In this document: positions 1-13,000 of the stretch, one piece after another
How the letters are laid out: every line of letters begins with the position of its first letter
Position numbering within the stretch: the first letter of the stretch is position 1
NCBI GenBank assembly: GCA_023374025.1
Contig: SIJG01000037.1
Span: 988,211 to 1,052,210, forward strand
Reading direction: 5' to 3'
Origin: Heterodera schachtii
Taxonomy: Eukaryota > Nematoda > Chromadorea > Rhabditida > Heteroderidae
DNA: 64,000 bases
The notes under the pieces: generated by a model
The model's database searches: none
Told to the model about the DNA's origin: nothing
The model's input: only the letters and a program-made list of their open reading frames with translations
Translations under genes and position numbers: made by a program

Positions 1-6
1 TATTAG

Positions 7-1076
7 ATGGAGACGGACATGGGCCACGCCCAAACGGAAATGCCAACATCGTGGGTGGCCAAAATGCCGTTCAAATGGCTCCTCCCCCATTTGAGGCTCA
101 ACGACAACAAGGGCAAGGACAAAGTCAGTCTGTTTAATTCTTGAAATTCAAGATTTTTTTTTGTATTTAGACGAAGGCGGACTGGTGCCGCGCCCGCAAG
201 GAAATGCCAACATCGGCCGTGGCCAAAATGCCGTTCAAATGGCTCCTCCCCCATTTGAGGCTCAACGACAACAAGGGCAAGGACAAAGTCAGTCTGTTTA
301 ATTCTTGAAATTCAAGATTTTTTTTTGTATTTAGACGAAGGCGGACTGGTGCCGCGCCCGCAAGGAAATGCCAACATCGGCCGTGGCCAAAATGCCGTTC
401 AAATGGTTCCTCCCCCATTTGAGGCTCAACGACAACAAGGGCAAGGACAAAGTCAGTCTGTTTAATTCTTGAAATTCAAGATTTTTTTTTGTATTTAGAC
501 GAAGGCGGACTGGTGCCGCGCCCGCAAGGAAATGCCAACATCGGCCGTGGCCAAAATGCCGTTCAAATGGCTCCTCCCCCATTTGAGGCTCAACGACAAC
601 AAGGGCAAGGACAAAGTCAGTCTGTTTAATTCTTGAAATTCAAGATTTTTTTTTGTATTTAGACGAAGGCGGACTGGTGCCGCGCCCGCAAGGAAATGCC
701 AACATCGGCCGTGGCCAAAATGCCGTTCAAATGGCTCCTCCCCCATTTGAGGCTCAACGACAACAAGGGCAAGGACAAAGTCAGTCTGTTTAATTCTTGA
801 AATTCAAGATTTTTTTTGTATTTAGACGAAGGCGGACTGGTGCCGCGCCCGCAAGGAAATGCCAACATCGGCCGTGGCCAAAATGCCGTTCAAATGGCTC
901 CTCCCCCATTTGTGGCTCAACGACAACAAGAGCGAGGACAAAGTCAGTTTGCTTAATTCTTGAAATCCAAGATTTTTTTGTAATTAGACGAAGGCGGACT
1001 GGTGCCGCGCCCGCAAGGAAATGCCAACATCGGCCGTGGCCAAAATGCCGTTCAAATGGCTCCTCCCCAGTTGTGA
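7..1076 (+). repeat. Tandem array of a 164-bp exon-plus-intron unit, seven copies
   Basis: Seven head-to-tail copies with a period of 163-164 bp, each made of a 117-bp exon and a 46-47-bp intron with GTCAGT donor and TTTAG acceptor. Copies 2-5 are almost identical (one C/T change near 407). Copy 1 has a diverged 5' half, and copies 6 and 7 carry several changes, so the middle copies look the youngest. Confidence 0.9.
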
Positions 1077-1669
1077 CTCAACAGCATCACCCCAATTTTT
1101 ATTACGGGAATTGTGAGTCATCTAAAATAGGGTTATTTTGACAACTCTTATATTGTCGGCCTCTGTTGGAATAATAAACGGCTCTTGAGACCCATTTTAA
1201 AATCATCTACACACTTTAATTCGGGTTTGGGGTTCGAAATGGATGACAGAATCAGATTTTCCGACCCGAAAAGCCCCTAAAACAACTTTGTATCGAGAAA
1301 ACAAATATTTTTTTCAAGAAAAGGCGTGCTGCCACCGACAGTATTTATTACATATAAACTTGGCAAAAAAAATGCAATCTCTTTGATGGCAGGCAAAAAA
1401 TGCAGCCTTCTGCTGACGAATTATGTTTATTTGCCGAATTCTTTTTTTTTTAAATTTTAACACATTAATTCTATTGTTTCTAGACAACCCGCTGCTGTAC
1501 CAAAACCAAAATTACGAGTGGTGGCATAACTTGTTGGGTGAGTTGGACAACATAGGAATTGTTTTTTTTAATCTATTAAATTGTTTTTTTTGCAGCGGTG
1601 AATGCGTTGCCAATTGATGGTCCTGCTTTTCCGATGCCTTATCCTCAGCCACCTGGGCATCCTCGCTGA
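7..1669 (+). CDS. Gln/Pro/Gly-rich repeat protein, 5' partial, built from tandemly copied exons
   Basis: I do not recognise the family. Six in-frame exons of 117 bp (7-123, 171-287, 335-451, 499-615, 663-779, 826-942) are separated by introns of 46-47 bp. Each begins and ends in phase 1, so every copy adds exactly 39 residues rich in Gln, Gly, Pro and Asn, with a MAPPPFEAQRQQGQGQ tail. Two unique 3' exons (1484-1537 and 1596-1669) share the same phase and end in a Pro-rich tail with stop TGA at 1667; an AATAAA signal lies near 1805. A seventh copy (988-1076) has changed after MAPP and runs into TGA. It gives either a short isoform or is skipped between 942 and 1484. The start lies left of the window. 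Gene structure is convincing; function is unknown. SmF begins 248 bp downstream. Confidence 0.6.
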
Positions 1670-1917
1670 GCGATCGACGACGACCGGCCGAATTGGCGAT
1701 GATTGTTTTGTTAATGTTTTGGCATTTATTTATTTTTAAAATTGAATATGTTTTTCCGTTTAAAATGTGTATAAAATTGGCGACTTAAATTTTTCTTTTC
1801 TGACAATAAACAATGAAATCGTTCACTTTTCCATGACAAAGTTTATATTTGTCCAATTATGCAATTTTTGCTCTTAAATATTTTAGAAAATTCCACATTT
1901 AACAGAACACAAACAAT

Positions 1918-2462
1918 ATGTCCACCGGCGTTATCCAACCATTAAATCCTAAGCCGTTTTTGAACAATTTGACTGGAAAGCCAATCATTTGCAAGCTCAA
2001 ATGGGGAATGGAGTACCGTGGTAAGTTTTCTTGAGGTCCAAGTTTAGTTTTGAGAAATTTTAACAATCTGGGGTTGGACAAACAATATTTTTGGGTTTTT
2101 TGACCTGATCGTGGTCAGAAACCTGAAAATTGCGGAAACGCCCAACCACCCCCCCCCCAAACTCAAAACAACCCCAACATTCACTAAAAATGATCATTTG
2201 TTCAGGCATTTTGATGTCCATTGACGGTTACATGAATTTGCATTTGGCCAACACGGAGGAGTACATTGACGGAACAAACACTGGCGCATTGGGCGAAGTT
2301 CTTATCAGGTTAATGCCAAATTTTTTTTGATGTCGGGATTCATGGAAAAACTCGACAGTTTAATTTATTGTCCCTTTAGGCCTCTAAAATCCGGTTTATA
2401 AAAACAATTTCAGATGCAACAACGTTTTGTGGATCTCTGCTGCTGAAGAGGGTGAACAGTGA
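1918..2462 (+). CDS. SNRPF: Small nuclear ribonucleoprotein F (Sm protein F)
   Basis: Core Sm-ring subunit of spliceosomal snRNPs, acting in the nucleus after cytoplasmic ring assembly on snRNA. Exons 1918-2020, 2206-2308 and 2414-2462 give 84 residues, the normal SmF length. The Sm1 motif is visible ([20 protein letters not shown], then [14 protein letters not shown]) and the Sm2 region reads [13 protein letters not shown], followed by a short acidic tail EEGEQ. The start is the first ATG in frame and agrees with the family N-terminus ([13 protein letters not shown]). The gene sits 248 bp after one gene and 206 bp before the next on the same strand, so it may be an internal operon cistron. 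Confidence 0.95.
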
Positions 2463-2668
2463 ACACAGACCAAGCACCAAATGGTTGACAACACTTTTGT
2501 TGATTTCATTTTTCATCAATCTGTTTTTTTTTAATTTTTTTCAAAAATGCCGTCAACCAAAAAATTTTGCAATGAATACTTTTGTACGAATTGAAAGATT
2601 TGTCGATTATTTTATCTATTTTCTCCTTTGCGTTTTTATAATTTGTTACGCGTTTTGTTGACTGAAAT

Positions 2669-5600
2669 ATGAACAATAGTTCACAGTCAGCGGCAGAGGA
2701 TTCGCTGGTACAATTCGAACGATTGGAAAGGCAATTAAACGGTTCGGCTGCCCAACAAACGCCCGCGGCTGGTCAACAACAACAACAGCAGAGAAATGTA
2801 CATCACCATCCGTCAATCCAAGAGTTGGATGATGACAGTGATCAGGAGGTAACGAACGGGTTGTGGTCTGATTAGATTGGTTGGTGTCTTGGCAAGACGT
2901 ACAAATAGTGAAACGTAAAGCCGGCACAATTTTTGTACATGTACCATTCATCATGGATTGGATTCTGGACTATTTTTGGTCCTGATTTCAAACAAGTTTA
3001 ACTCCTTCCAAACCATCACTGATATGTAGGGAAATGTAAACATGGAATTGCCGCCTTTAAAGTGCTATTTTGAGTGGTTGAATTGGACATTTTGCCCATT
3101 TGTTAAAGTGATGAAAAGAAGTGGGAAGCGAAGAATTCGGAAACCGAAACATGCACAAGTCATAGTTCTCAAGACAAACACGAAATTATGGCAGCAAATT
3201 TAGAAAAAAAACCAAAGGAGCAAAGCCTTATTTGATTTCTGCCCAAAGAAACTAAAAAAATTGCTACTCAAAAGAATCGGGTCCACTAATTTTAAATTAG
3301 AAAAAATGCCGCTTTTTTTGAAACAGTCAATGCCTCTCATTTTTGCATGATATTGTCCCCAAATTTGTTCCAGTCACTCCACTTGCCTGCCCATGAGCCG
3401 TTCATGCGTCAGGGAATGGGCGGCAACAATGGCGCCGGTGCGGAAGACGACGACGACGATTTGCCGGTCCAACTGTCCTACCAGCAAATGCTGTTGAACA
3501 GCAACAACAACTCGCCATCCATTATTAGCAATGATGGTGGCGGCCGTGGTGCCATTGGTGGCGGTGGTGGTGGTGACAGTAACACGAGTAGCATTGTTGA
3601 CCATCGGCACACCCATTCGACGCCGGTGCCGTCGTCGTCGCTGTCCTCGGCGTTGTCCATTGCAAGTCGTGAGGCGCCAAAATCGACGCCCCGTACAACC
3701 ACAACAACAACAACTGGGTCAAGCGGTGCCACCATTGCTTCGCTGATGGCGGTTATTTTTTTGCATTTAACAAAACTCGCATTGCCAGAATTACAAAAAA
3801 AAAAAAAACAAAAAAAAAAAATTTTTTTTTGAGTTTTAATTTTGGGTTGGGATGGTGAAGAACGAACTCTTTGGCTACTCTTCCATCATTTGTAATCATT
3901 GTTCCTGTAATGCCATGGAGACTGGATTTGACAAAAAAAAACCGAATTTCCGGATAACTACTGACTCGAACCCTGGGCAATTCTGTGATTTTGTCCTAGT
4001 TTCGCTCTCCAATTAGGTATATAATTTTTTCGTTTTTAATACGCCATTTTTATGTTTCAATTTTCAGCCCCTCAACGTGCCGGACTTTAAACACGTCGAT
4101 TTTGGTGGACCACCGCAACAGTGCCTGGAAGCAGTAACAAACCGACAAAAACGGTCGCCGCTGCAGCAACTCAATGTGCCGAACTTTAAACATGATGACA
4201 TTCACCCACCGCCGGCCCAACAACAACAGCAAAACCAACGGAAAACGGCATTTGGTGGTATGGCAAAGGCACGGCCAATGTACCACAGCACACCGCACAA
4301 CAAACACACAATGCTCAAGTGAGTTCCAGGTTTCAGTGGTTGTTGTTGTTGGTCGGCAAGAAATTGATTCAATCCCTTTGTCGGGTTACACCCGAAGAGT
4401 TTTTTTTTTAATTTGCTCTCCGAAGTAAAAATTTTCTGTCCGGTGTAATTTTTCTAATTTGGTTTAATAGGAAAAAAACGGGAATTTTTAGTCATTTTCA
4501 ACAAATTCTGATCGTCGGAGGAACATTTTACGGTAATTTTTCAAGATGTCGAGTGTATGTCTTAAATTTGTTAGTGGGTATTAAATTTTTCGAAAATTTG
4601 AATTTTTGAAAAAAGCCAACAACTCTTTGGCAAACCGTCCTGTTTAAATTGCAAAATACACCTTTGATGAAAGTTGACAAATTTGATAGGCCAACCACGC
4701 CGAATGGGCACCAAATTTCACCGATTCCCGAGGAGAGCGACGAGTTGGACCAACTTGTGTCTGCACTGGTCGACAACCACAACCAGCAGCAACAACAGAA
4801 ACAAGGCACAGCTGCCACAACCGCTTACGACCAGAGGGCGGTGAAAAGTTTGGTCACACAGCTACGTGATGTCATCGCTCAGTGGGACTGGGCCCAAGCA
4901 CGGCACAGACATGTGGCCAAAATTGTAAAACTATGCAATTTAATAAAAAAATAATAATTTAAAATTGGGTGGTAGGCAATGGCATAGCCCCAAGCCTTGG
5001 CTTCGGGGAGGGGGGACTCAAAAATTCGATTTTAGAGATGTATTTTTTAGGCATCCCGAGTTTTGGGAGGTGTACTACAGGATTTTCTAGCGCCGTTTTT
5101 CGCCAAAAAAAAAAATAAAAATTATTTTTTGAGTATTTTGAACGCCAAAATGACGAATTGAATGCCAAATGGGAGCAGCTGAACGCGGAGGTGGCCAAAT
5201 TCAATGAAACGAAGGCGGACGAATGGGCACAGATTGCCAAAGTGCGTACCGCACTGCGTGCGGAGCGCGAAAAGCGACTGGGCAAAAAGGAGGCGGACCG
5301 AATCATCCAACTGGAAAAGGAGGTGAAAAGGGGCAATTTTTAACACAACATTTGATTCCGGTTTTCCAAAATCCAACATTTTTTTTCTTGGTGACTCAAA
5401 AAATTTACAATTTTCCATTTCCCGCGTGGTTGTTGGCTGGCTTGGATTTGAATTTTTTTTTTTCAAAAATTTTCAACTTTTACCCCCCCCCCCAATTTCA
5501 GTTGGCCGATTTCAAGGCCAAAGATGCGCGTGCTTCTCGGCTGGCCTCCGAATTGCGCACCCAAAACCGCGAGTTGCAAGGCGTTGTTCGGGTGCGTGAG

Positions 5601-8112
5601 CAGTCGTACACCGACAACATGATGAGGCTCAAACGGTTGGAGAGTCAACTAGTTTCTGCTGAGGTTTGTGCACCTGTTTTGTTTTTTGTCAGGGTTTATT
5701 GGTTTTACGAAACCCGAGACCTTCAAAAAAGTTAAGCGCTGGGGTGAAAAAGTAGGAAATTATTGGTAGTTTTGCGCCAAAAACGACAATTTTTTGCAAT
5801 TTTGGGGTCAAATTATCAAAAAATGATTGAACATTTGGGTTTGGCGCGGTGCCGATGGGCGTCTACTCCTCGAGTACACCTCAAATTTATTTGTTTTTTT
5901 TATTTTTAGCAAGAAAACTCCAGGCTGCGCACTCGGCTTAAACTGATCCGTCAGGAACCGGCGGCAACAAAAGTGCCGCAACATCCGAACCACCAGCAGC
6001 AGCAGCAGAAAAAACAACAGCAGCCACAGCAACATCAACAACAACATCGTCATCATTCGGAACAACAGCGCGGTGTCACTTTCTCTACGGCTGCCCCTGC
6101 TGTGTTTCCGCCATCATGTTCAAGCAGTTCAACAACAACTGTCTCTGCTGGTCAACAGCAGCAGCAACATGTGCGACATCAGCAAGTTGGTGTTTGAAAT
6201 ATGAAAAATTTTGAATTTACCCAAAACCCAAAGGAACCAACCAGCAATTTTCACTGGGATAGCAATGCTTGTGGCTGTGTTATGGCATCGCATGGGACAG
6301 CTGCTGAGAATGTTCAGGTGATGGTGGTGGTGGCCAACAAATTGCACGCGTTCACTCCCACTAAACGGACAGATTGACTATTTGCATGACGATCGTGTTT
6401 ACGAAGTGCGAATGCCCCGTGGGCATACAATGCGTTACCTGTTGACCGGCCACCTTGACCTGCACTGGGCCAACGGCGATCGGACACTGATCCGTCCGGA
6501 CGGCGAGCGTCGCGAGCTGTACAGCCCGGAAAAGCCGAACTTTGGCATTGAAATGTAAAGGCAAAAAATTTAAGGGACCATTCATAGTTCCGTCCCAACT
6601 CACGAAAAGTTTTTAAATTTTTGAAGAATTTTTCATAGGAAATTAATAACAAAAAATTTCTTTACTATAAGTTTTGAGAGGAGAATTAATAAATTTATTT
6701 TAAAACTTCATTTTTAAAGTAAAAATGCACTAAATTTTTTAATTTTCAGTTTCCTGCCCTCAGGGGTCGCTTATCGCCTAAACGCTCAGTCGCAATGGCA
6801 GCGCGAGGTATTTTTAAAATGCGTTGACAGTTTTTTTTGCCGTAGGCCCTGCTGGTTACTGATCGGATATGTCAAAAAAAAACATTTATTAAGTAATTTA
6901 TTATTATTTTTTTGTTTTTTTTAATAATTTATAATGTTGTAGACTATTTCTGAGCAATTTGTGCCCGATCCGACTCGGATGAGTGAACGTGCCGATGGCT
7001 CATTTGTCAAGAAACTTGCTGGGGAACCGCCGAGTCTGCAGATTAATTCGCCCGACTTTCAAGTGAGTGAACGTATCAAACAGCTGGAGGGATTGGCCAT
7101 CCAATGAAAAATAACAAACAAACGAAGGGACGAAGGTGTTGGAAAATTACGTAAATTTGGAAACCATTTTCCTAATTAATTGCCACCTCGATGCAGGTTC
7201 GTACCTAGGAGAAAAAAGTTCGGTGGGCGGGAGAATTCGGACTTTTTTAACTGTTGCTATTTTGGAGTTAATTTCAAAAACTAAGGTAAAAAGGGGCTCC
7301 GGGGGTCCGATAGGCGCCGCCGAAAAAACTTGTATGATGAAAAAAATTGTGTAAAAGCATCAAAATTGTCATTTTGAAAAAAAAAAATTATTTCGTGCGG
7401 GGGGGGGGGGGGAGTTTTTTTTGAAAATTATGGTGCTATAATTTTATGCGTTTGTTTGTTTTTTCAGCTTCGCCGTTTCGCTGACACAAAAGCGGTCAAA
7501 TTGTCGTTGGAACGGAGTGCCGGCATTCAGCTGTGGCTGTGCACGGACAATGTGCTGCTTGTCAAACACGTGTCCAGACAGTCCGGCAACACCACCAACA
7601 CCAACAGCAGCGAAGACCGGACGACGACAGCAACGCCAACAAATGACGGAGGAGGAGGAGGAGCAGAGACTGTGGGCGCAGCAAATACGGTAATGTGGCC
7701 GAGGGTGGGTGGTTCTGTAAGCTAAAAGAAAAGTGCCAAGAGGCTGAATTCTGGTGCCAAAAAGTGCCGGAATGGCTGGCGGTGCCAAATTTTTCAAAGC
7801 AACTGATTTATAATTTCCCTAATATGATGTTAAATTAATGCCCGTCCACGCTATGTGGGATCGAAAAAAACATTAAATTGAAGCCGGTTGTACACATAGG
7901 TATGTGTAACTGTTTGAACTGTACGGCCGGAAAATTTGTAAACTTTTCAATGAAATATTTTTAAAAATTGCTCAACCTGAACCTTAACAAAACTATTATA
8001 AAAAAATTCTTTTTTTCTTCAACAGAGTGCCAACACCAGCAGCAACAGCAGTGCCATGACGAAAAAATATTTGTGCTTTTCGCTTGGACGATGCCGACAC
8101 ATCAACATATGA
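2669..8112 (+). CDS. SAS-4/CPAP-like centriole assembly protein (candidate)
   Basis: Twelve exons: 2669-2848, 3374-3751, 4068-4318, 4690-4924, 5134-5322, 5502-5663, 5910-6185, 6373-6554, 6750-6807, 6943-7062, 7468-7689 and 8026-8112, giving about 779 residues. The N-terminal half is low complexity (polyGln, polyAsp, Ser/Thr) with a repeated LNVPxFKH motif. Exons 5-7 encode a long charged coiled coil (FERQNDELNAKWEQ through QENSRLRTRLKLIRQ). Exons 8-9 encode a beta-rich segment with spaced DG and NG turns (DDRVYEVRMPRGH, WANGDRTLIRPDGERREL) that resembles a T-complex-10/G-box domain. Coiled coil followed by a G-box, and a length near that of C. elegans SAS-4 (808 residues from memory), suggest the centriolar protein, but another TCP10-domain protein is possible. 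The exon 7/8 junction is uncertain: its acceptor lacks a pyrimidine tract. Confidence 0.5.
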
Positions 8113-8416
8113 AATTGGGACAAAAATATATTACCTAAAATATTACACATACACATAGAATATATTGCAATTAATTTACTGAATTTCTCTCTTTTGTGCC
8201 TCCATTTCTCCGTTTGTTTTTGCCTCAAAAAATAACAAATAAATAAAACATATTGGTGCTAAATAAAATTTTACAAAAAATTTGTTGTAAAAAATATATT
8301 TCGAGTGAAAAAAAATCATCCATTATTTGCTTTTTTACATACAATTAATTATTTATTGTATAATTTATTTGTCATGTCGTCAAAATCGCATTTTTGTTTT
8401 TTAACCGTTTAAAAAA

Positions 8417-9824
8417 ATGGGCAAAGTCCAACGACGAGCGAAGGGCGGCGCGGCCGGTGAGCGGAAACAGCGACGGCACACGGCACAGCCCAGGCGAGTC
8501 AATCAATAGGCCATCAGCAGCAATGGTCACCGATTTTTTAATTATTGCTCTCAAAATGAATTTCCTAAATTCGATGGCATTTTTGGAAAACGTGGCATCC
8601 TTTTGATTTTATTGAAAACTAAGAGTAATATACCGGTCGAAAGCAGTACTATCAACTAAAAAACGTTTAATTGCATAAATAAAAAAGGGTAATTAAGTGG
8701 TACATTTCGTATTCTCCACACCCCCCCCCCTCCCCACTTTACTTTAATTGGGTTTCCCGTCAAATTTTATCGGAAAAGTTAAAAAATGTTTTGTTTTTTT
8801 TTTTGAAAATTCTCAACTCTGACAACATTAATTTGGTTTAGACTGAATCGAGCACAGCGCAAGTTTAAGCAGAAGCAATCGGTGGGACAACAGCAGAACA
8901 TAGTCAATGATGGAACTGGCAGTGAAAACGACGACGACAACCACGGCATTTTGGACGGCATTGGCACCACGACAAAACTGGCAAAAGCAATGCCACAAAC
9001 ACAGCCACAGCACATCAATTCTGACGACGAGAAAGGCACCGATGACAATGCCAAAACGGAAGCTGCAGCCAAACCAAAAGTGCCGTGGTCCAATCGGTAA
9101 GTTTTTGTTTGTTTTTCAGTGAGTGTTCCATAAATCTTTTTGGACACTGAAATATAATGACATATTTTACAATCCGGGCCGCGTCAGTAATTTAAAACGG
9201 GCCAAAAAATTCAGGCTCGGTGCACAGGCATGATACGGGTTTGCTGTACTGTTTCAACTTCATGCACCATGTTGGAGCAGTACAATGAGCAGAGGGTGGC
9301 CCCCAAGTCTTTCAGATGTTCCCTAAATTCTTTCATTTTTTAATAAATCTTTGCAAATCCCTTTTTTTAGTCAATTGTCCGCTTCTACTGACGACCATCG
9401 GCGTGTGGGCGGTGATGGCCAGCGAAAACAACGCGGCGCCGCCAGTGGCACCGGCGCCGCCCGCGGGGACGCCTATTTGAGCGCGTACAAACGCGCGCAG
9501 CTCACCTACGAGCGCCTGCAAGCGGAGAAGCGGGCGCAACGCCAACGCGCGCGCGAGGAACGCGAACGGGAGGACGCGGAGCGGGCGCAGAACACACGCT
9601 GGAGACGAAAGTGCGGATAAAAAGCGGAAATGCCGACGCATTTTGTTTTGCCGGGCAAATTTGGGGGCACATCCCAATTAACAATTAAAGTCGGGAAAAC
9701 AAATAATTATTATTTTTTCAGGAAAAACCAGGCTCTTCAATTGCGCACTGCGAAGGGTCAGCCCAACTTGAACGCGCAGATTGGCATTCTGTTGGAACAA
9801 ATTGAACGGAAGGCGTGCCAATGA
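8417..9824 (+). CDS. FYV7/CCDC59 (TAP26)-like rRNA-processing protein
   Basis: Exons 8417-8493, 8842-9096, 9371-9610 and 9722-9824 encode about 224 residues. The protein is strongly basic at both ends (MGKVQRRAKGG at the start). It has an acidic Asn/Gln-rich middle, a long Arg/Glu helix (RAQRQRAREEREREDAERAQ) and the C-terminal signature KGQPNLNAQIGILLEQIE, which resembles the end of yeast Fyv7 and human CCDC59. These are nucleolar factors for small-subunit rRNA processing. The first intron uses a GC donor (GCGAGT at 8494): only this joins exon 1 in frame to RLNRAQRKFKQK. The gene starts 304 bp after the upstream stop and ends 219 bp before the ALG10 frame, so it fits an operon. Confidence 0.6.
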
Positions 9825-10043
9825 TTTAAAAATTGGTCGAAATGGGAGGAAAAACATTGAAAATGGAAATTAAAACATTCATTTTTAATACATATAAAAA
9901 TTAGTTATTGTGTTATTTTCTTTGTGTATGAATAATTTTGATCAATGATGCTTTTTCTTATTTCATTATTTTATTCAATTTGTAAAATTGTGAAAATCGG
10001 TCCCATTTCAAAATAGGAGTGAGTGCCCAATTGTGTGTGTGCC

Positions 10044-13000
10044 ATGCTTCTTAGAACGGCAGGAAAATGGCATTCTTCGGCATTAGGTGGGGAACAATGG
10101 CATATTAACATAAGCGGCAGTTACTGTACCGGTTTGGTTACTGTATGTTGTTTTGAATGTACCGTAACCCATTCGCTGGCACGGTACATCAATCATTGGC
10201 ACTTTGCCATAGTTTGTTTTCAAATTTCCGATTGGTTCCTCGGCTCCGTGTTGGGCGTGCTGCACGCATTGGCAGTGCGCGTGACGAATGAGCACGTGCC
10301 GAGCCCGTACATGGACGAGCCGTTCCATGTGGCACAGGCACGGCATTACTGTGCCGGCAATTTCAACGAATGGTCGGTCGGCATGAAAATTGCAAAATTT
10401 TTTGAAATTTCAAAAATAAATTTTCAAGGAATCCCAAAATCACCACACCGCCTCTTCTGTACCTGCTCGTCCCACTGTTCAATTTGTGCGGTGGCGCTGA
10501 ACGCTTCACCAATTCCATTCTGTTCCCAATTGCTTTTGTGTGCCTTTGTCGCCTGCGGCGTTTCCTTAGGCGGCAAAAAATTGGCGTAAAACCAAATAAA
10601 AAAATACTGAAATATAGCCCCCGGGGCTTTGGTTTTCAACCCCCTCGAAAGGGGGGGGGTTCTAATTCAGGGGAGGGGGGTTCTATTTCAGTAAATACGG
10701 TAAATAATAATTGCCGTATCAAAAATTTTCGGAAAAATTGAAAATTTTGATCAGAAAACGTCTCAATTTGCTGATCAGAAGCAGCAGCAACAGCATTTGG
10801 ATGTTGATGCTTATGTGTCCGCGTTGGCTGTGCTCTGTTTGCCCGTTCTCTTGGACACTTCGTTATTATTGTGGGTTTTTCAAATCGCTTTGATTTTTGG
10901 ATTTTCGAGTTTGGTCCGAGACTCTCGGGGAGTCAATTCAACAAAAAAAAATCGTTGAGTCTCGACATTACGGGAGTCTCGAGCTCAAATATCACACTTG
11001 AGAAATCCCCCTCTTATTCTCGAGCAGGCTTGCAATTTTGCTTGGAAAATCCGGCATCGGCATTTTCAGGCTCTTTGATTATTATTTTTTTATGAGACAG
11101 CGCCCTTGTCTCAAATTTTGTGTCAATTTCAATTTCTGAGCAGCATTTACAATAAAATCAGTTAAATGCTTTCATGTATCGACTGAATTTGGCATTTTCG
11201 CTCATATTAATTTTGATTAATAATTCTCGCTTTCATTAACCACCCCAATTTGTCCCCCATTAAAGTTACACCGATTTGCTGTCACTGACTTTGTTGGCAT
11301 TGGCACTGTCCCTCTCCGACTGTACGTTTCCAATGTTTTCTGTGTTTGCATTGGCACTTTTTGTACGCCAGGTAAAACCCGAAAATCAAAATTTCGAAAC
11401 TAATTTTTGATTTATTGTTTATTCATTCAGACAAACATTGTGTGGCTGTTTTTCTCCGCTTTTCCCATTGTTTGGCATTCTTTGCGCTCTTTTCTCCAAG
11501 GGCAAATGTCGCTTTATCAAACTGCCATTTTCTTGGTACATATATCCATGGACAGAGTCCGGAACCCCAAAAAATTTCTCGGAATCCCGGACTCGAAAAA
11601 AAAGCACTGCACCGAAATCCCGATCCCAATAAATTTGTTTTTTAATTATTTTTTTCCCGAAGATTCGTCGCCTTTGGCCCCATGCCCTTTTGTGTGCTTG
11701 TTTCATCGTTTTTCTGTTCTTAAACGGCGGTTCCGTGGTGCTCGGCGACCGTTCTGCGCATCGGGTGAATTTGCAAATTGAAAATGCGCGTTTTAAAATG
11801 CCATAAATTTAATTTTAATTTATTTTTTTCCAAAACTAATTTTAAAATTTTTCATTTATTTTTTAATTGCCAAAAAACATTTAATTAATATTAAACTGTT
11901 GCCCTCAGCCTGTGCTCCATATGCCACAAGTGTTGTACTTTTGTGCATTTGCTGCTGCTTCGGCATTTCCACATTTTGCCAATTACATTTTTTGTTTTTT
12001 CCGAGAATATTTTCGGGGCAAAAAGCGAGGAATTAGGCAAGGAAAAATTGCAATTAATTAATGTGCCAATAATTAATTAAAAATAATATTTTAATTTCTA
12101 AAAAATTGTTTCTTTTTTTAATTAAAATTGGAAAAAAATTACTGCAGGAAGTGGGATTCGAACCCACGCGGGCATACGCCCACTAGAAGACCCAGCATAG
12201 CGGGCAAGCCAACAATCGCTTGAGTCTAGCGCCTTAGACCACTCGGCCATCCCTGCACATTTACGTGCTTTGACAAAATTGTTTTTATAGCGTCATTTGA
12301 TAAATTTAAAATTGGAAGTAAACATATTTTGTTTATCATTTTTGAATCTTTTGTAAAAATCATAATAAGAAAAATTAATTGAATTAAATTGCCTAAATGG
12401 TAGTGTAAATTTTAATTAAACTTTTTCAAACTATTAATTAAATAAATTAAATTTAACTTTTATACACTTAAATTAAAAATCATTTCTAAAGAAAATTTAA
12501 ATTAAATTAAGTAACTCTTGTTAAAATTTTGACATAAAATACTTTTTTCCTTTTTTTTATTATTTTTAATTTAATTATATTAAAATAATAAATTTAAAAA
12601 AATATTAAATTATTTTTCAATTTAATTTATATTAAATTATTTTTAATTTATTTTCAGTGTTTCTCTTCTCCGTTTTGCTCTCCCTGCAGCACTTTTTGTT
12701 GCTTTTTCATTGTTATCAATTGTCCATTTGTTCACACTTGAACACCCGTATTTGCTGGCGGACAATCGACACTTCACTTTTTACATTTGGCAACGCATTT
12801 TTCAACGGCATTGGCTTGTCAAGTGATTGCAATTTTTCATTTTTGGCACTTTTGTCGGCATTTTTGGCACTTTTTCCACAAAGGTATGCCCTCGTGCCGG
12901 TCTATGCCATTTGTGCCCTGTTCATTTGGCACACAATGGAAACGGACACTGTGACTAAAGTGGCGCCATTTTTTTTTGATAATTTAATTAAATTTTATTC

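Noticed and set aside
7..1076. CRISPR-like array (regular repeats with spacers).
   Set aside because: The whole 164-bp unit is conserved including the supposed spacers, and it has exon-intron structure; the genome is animal.
3347..3832. Separate 161-codon gene.
   Set aside because: The frame is exon 2 of the SAS-4-like gene extended into its intron and a poly-A tract; the GTTATT donor at 3752 keeps phase with exon 3.
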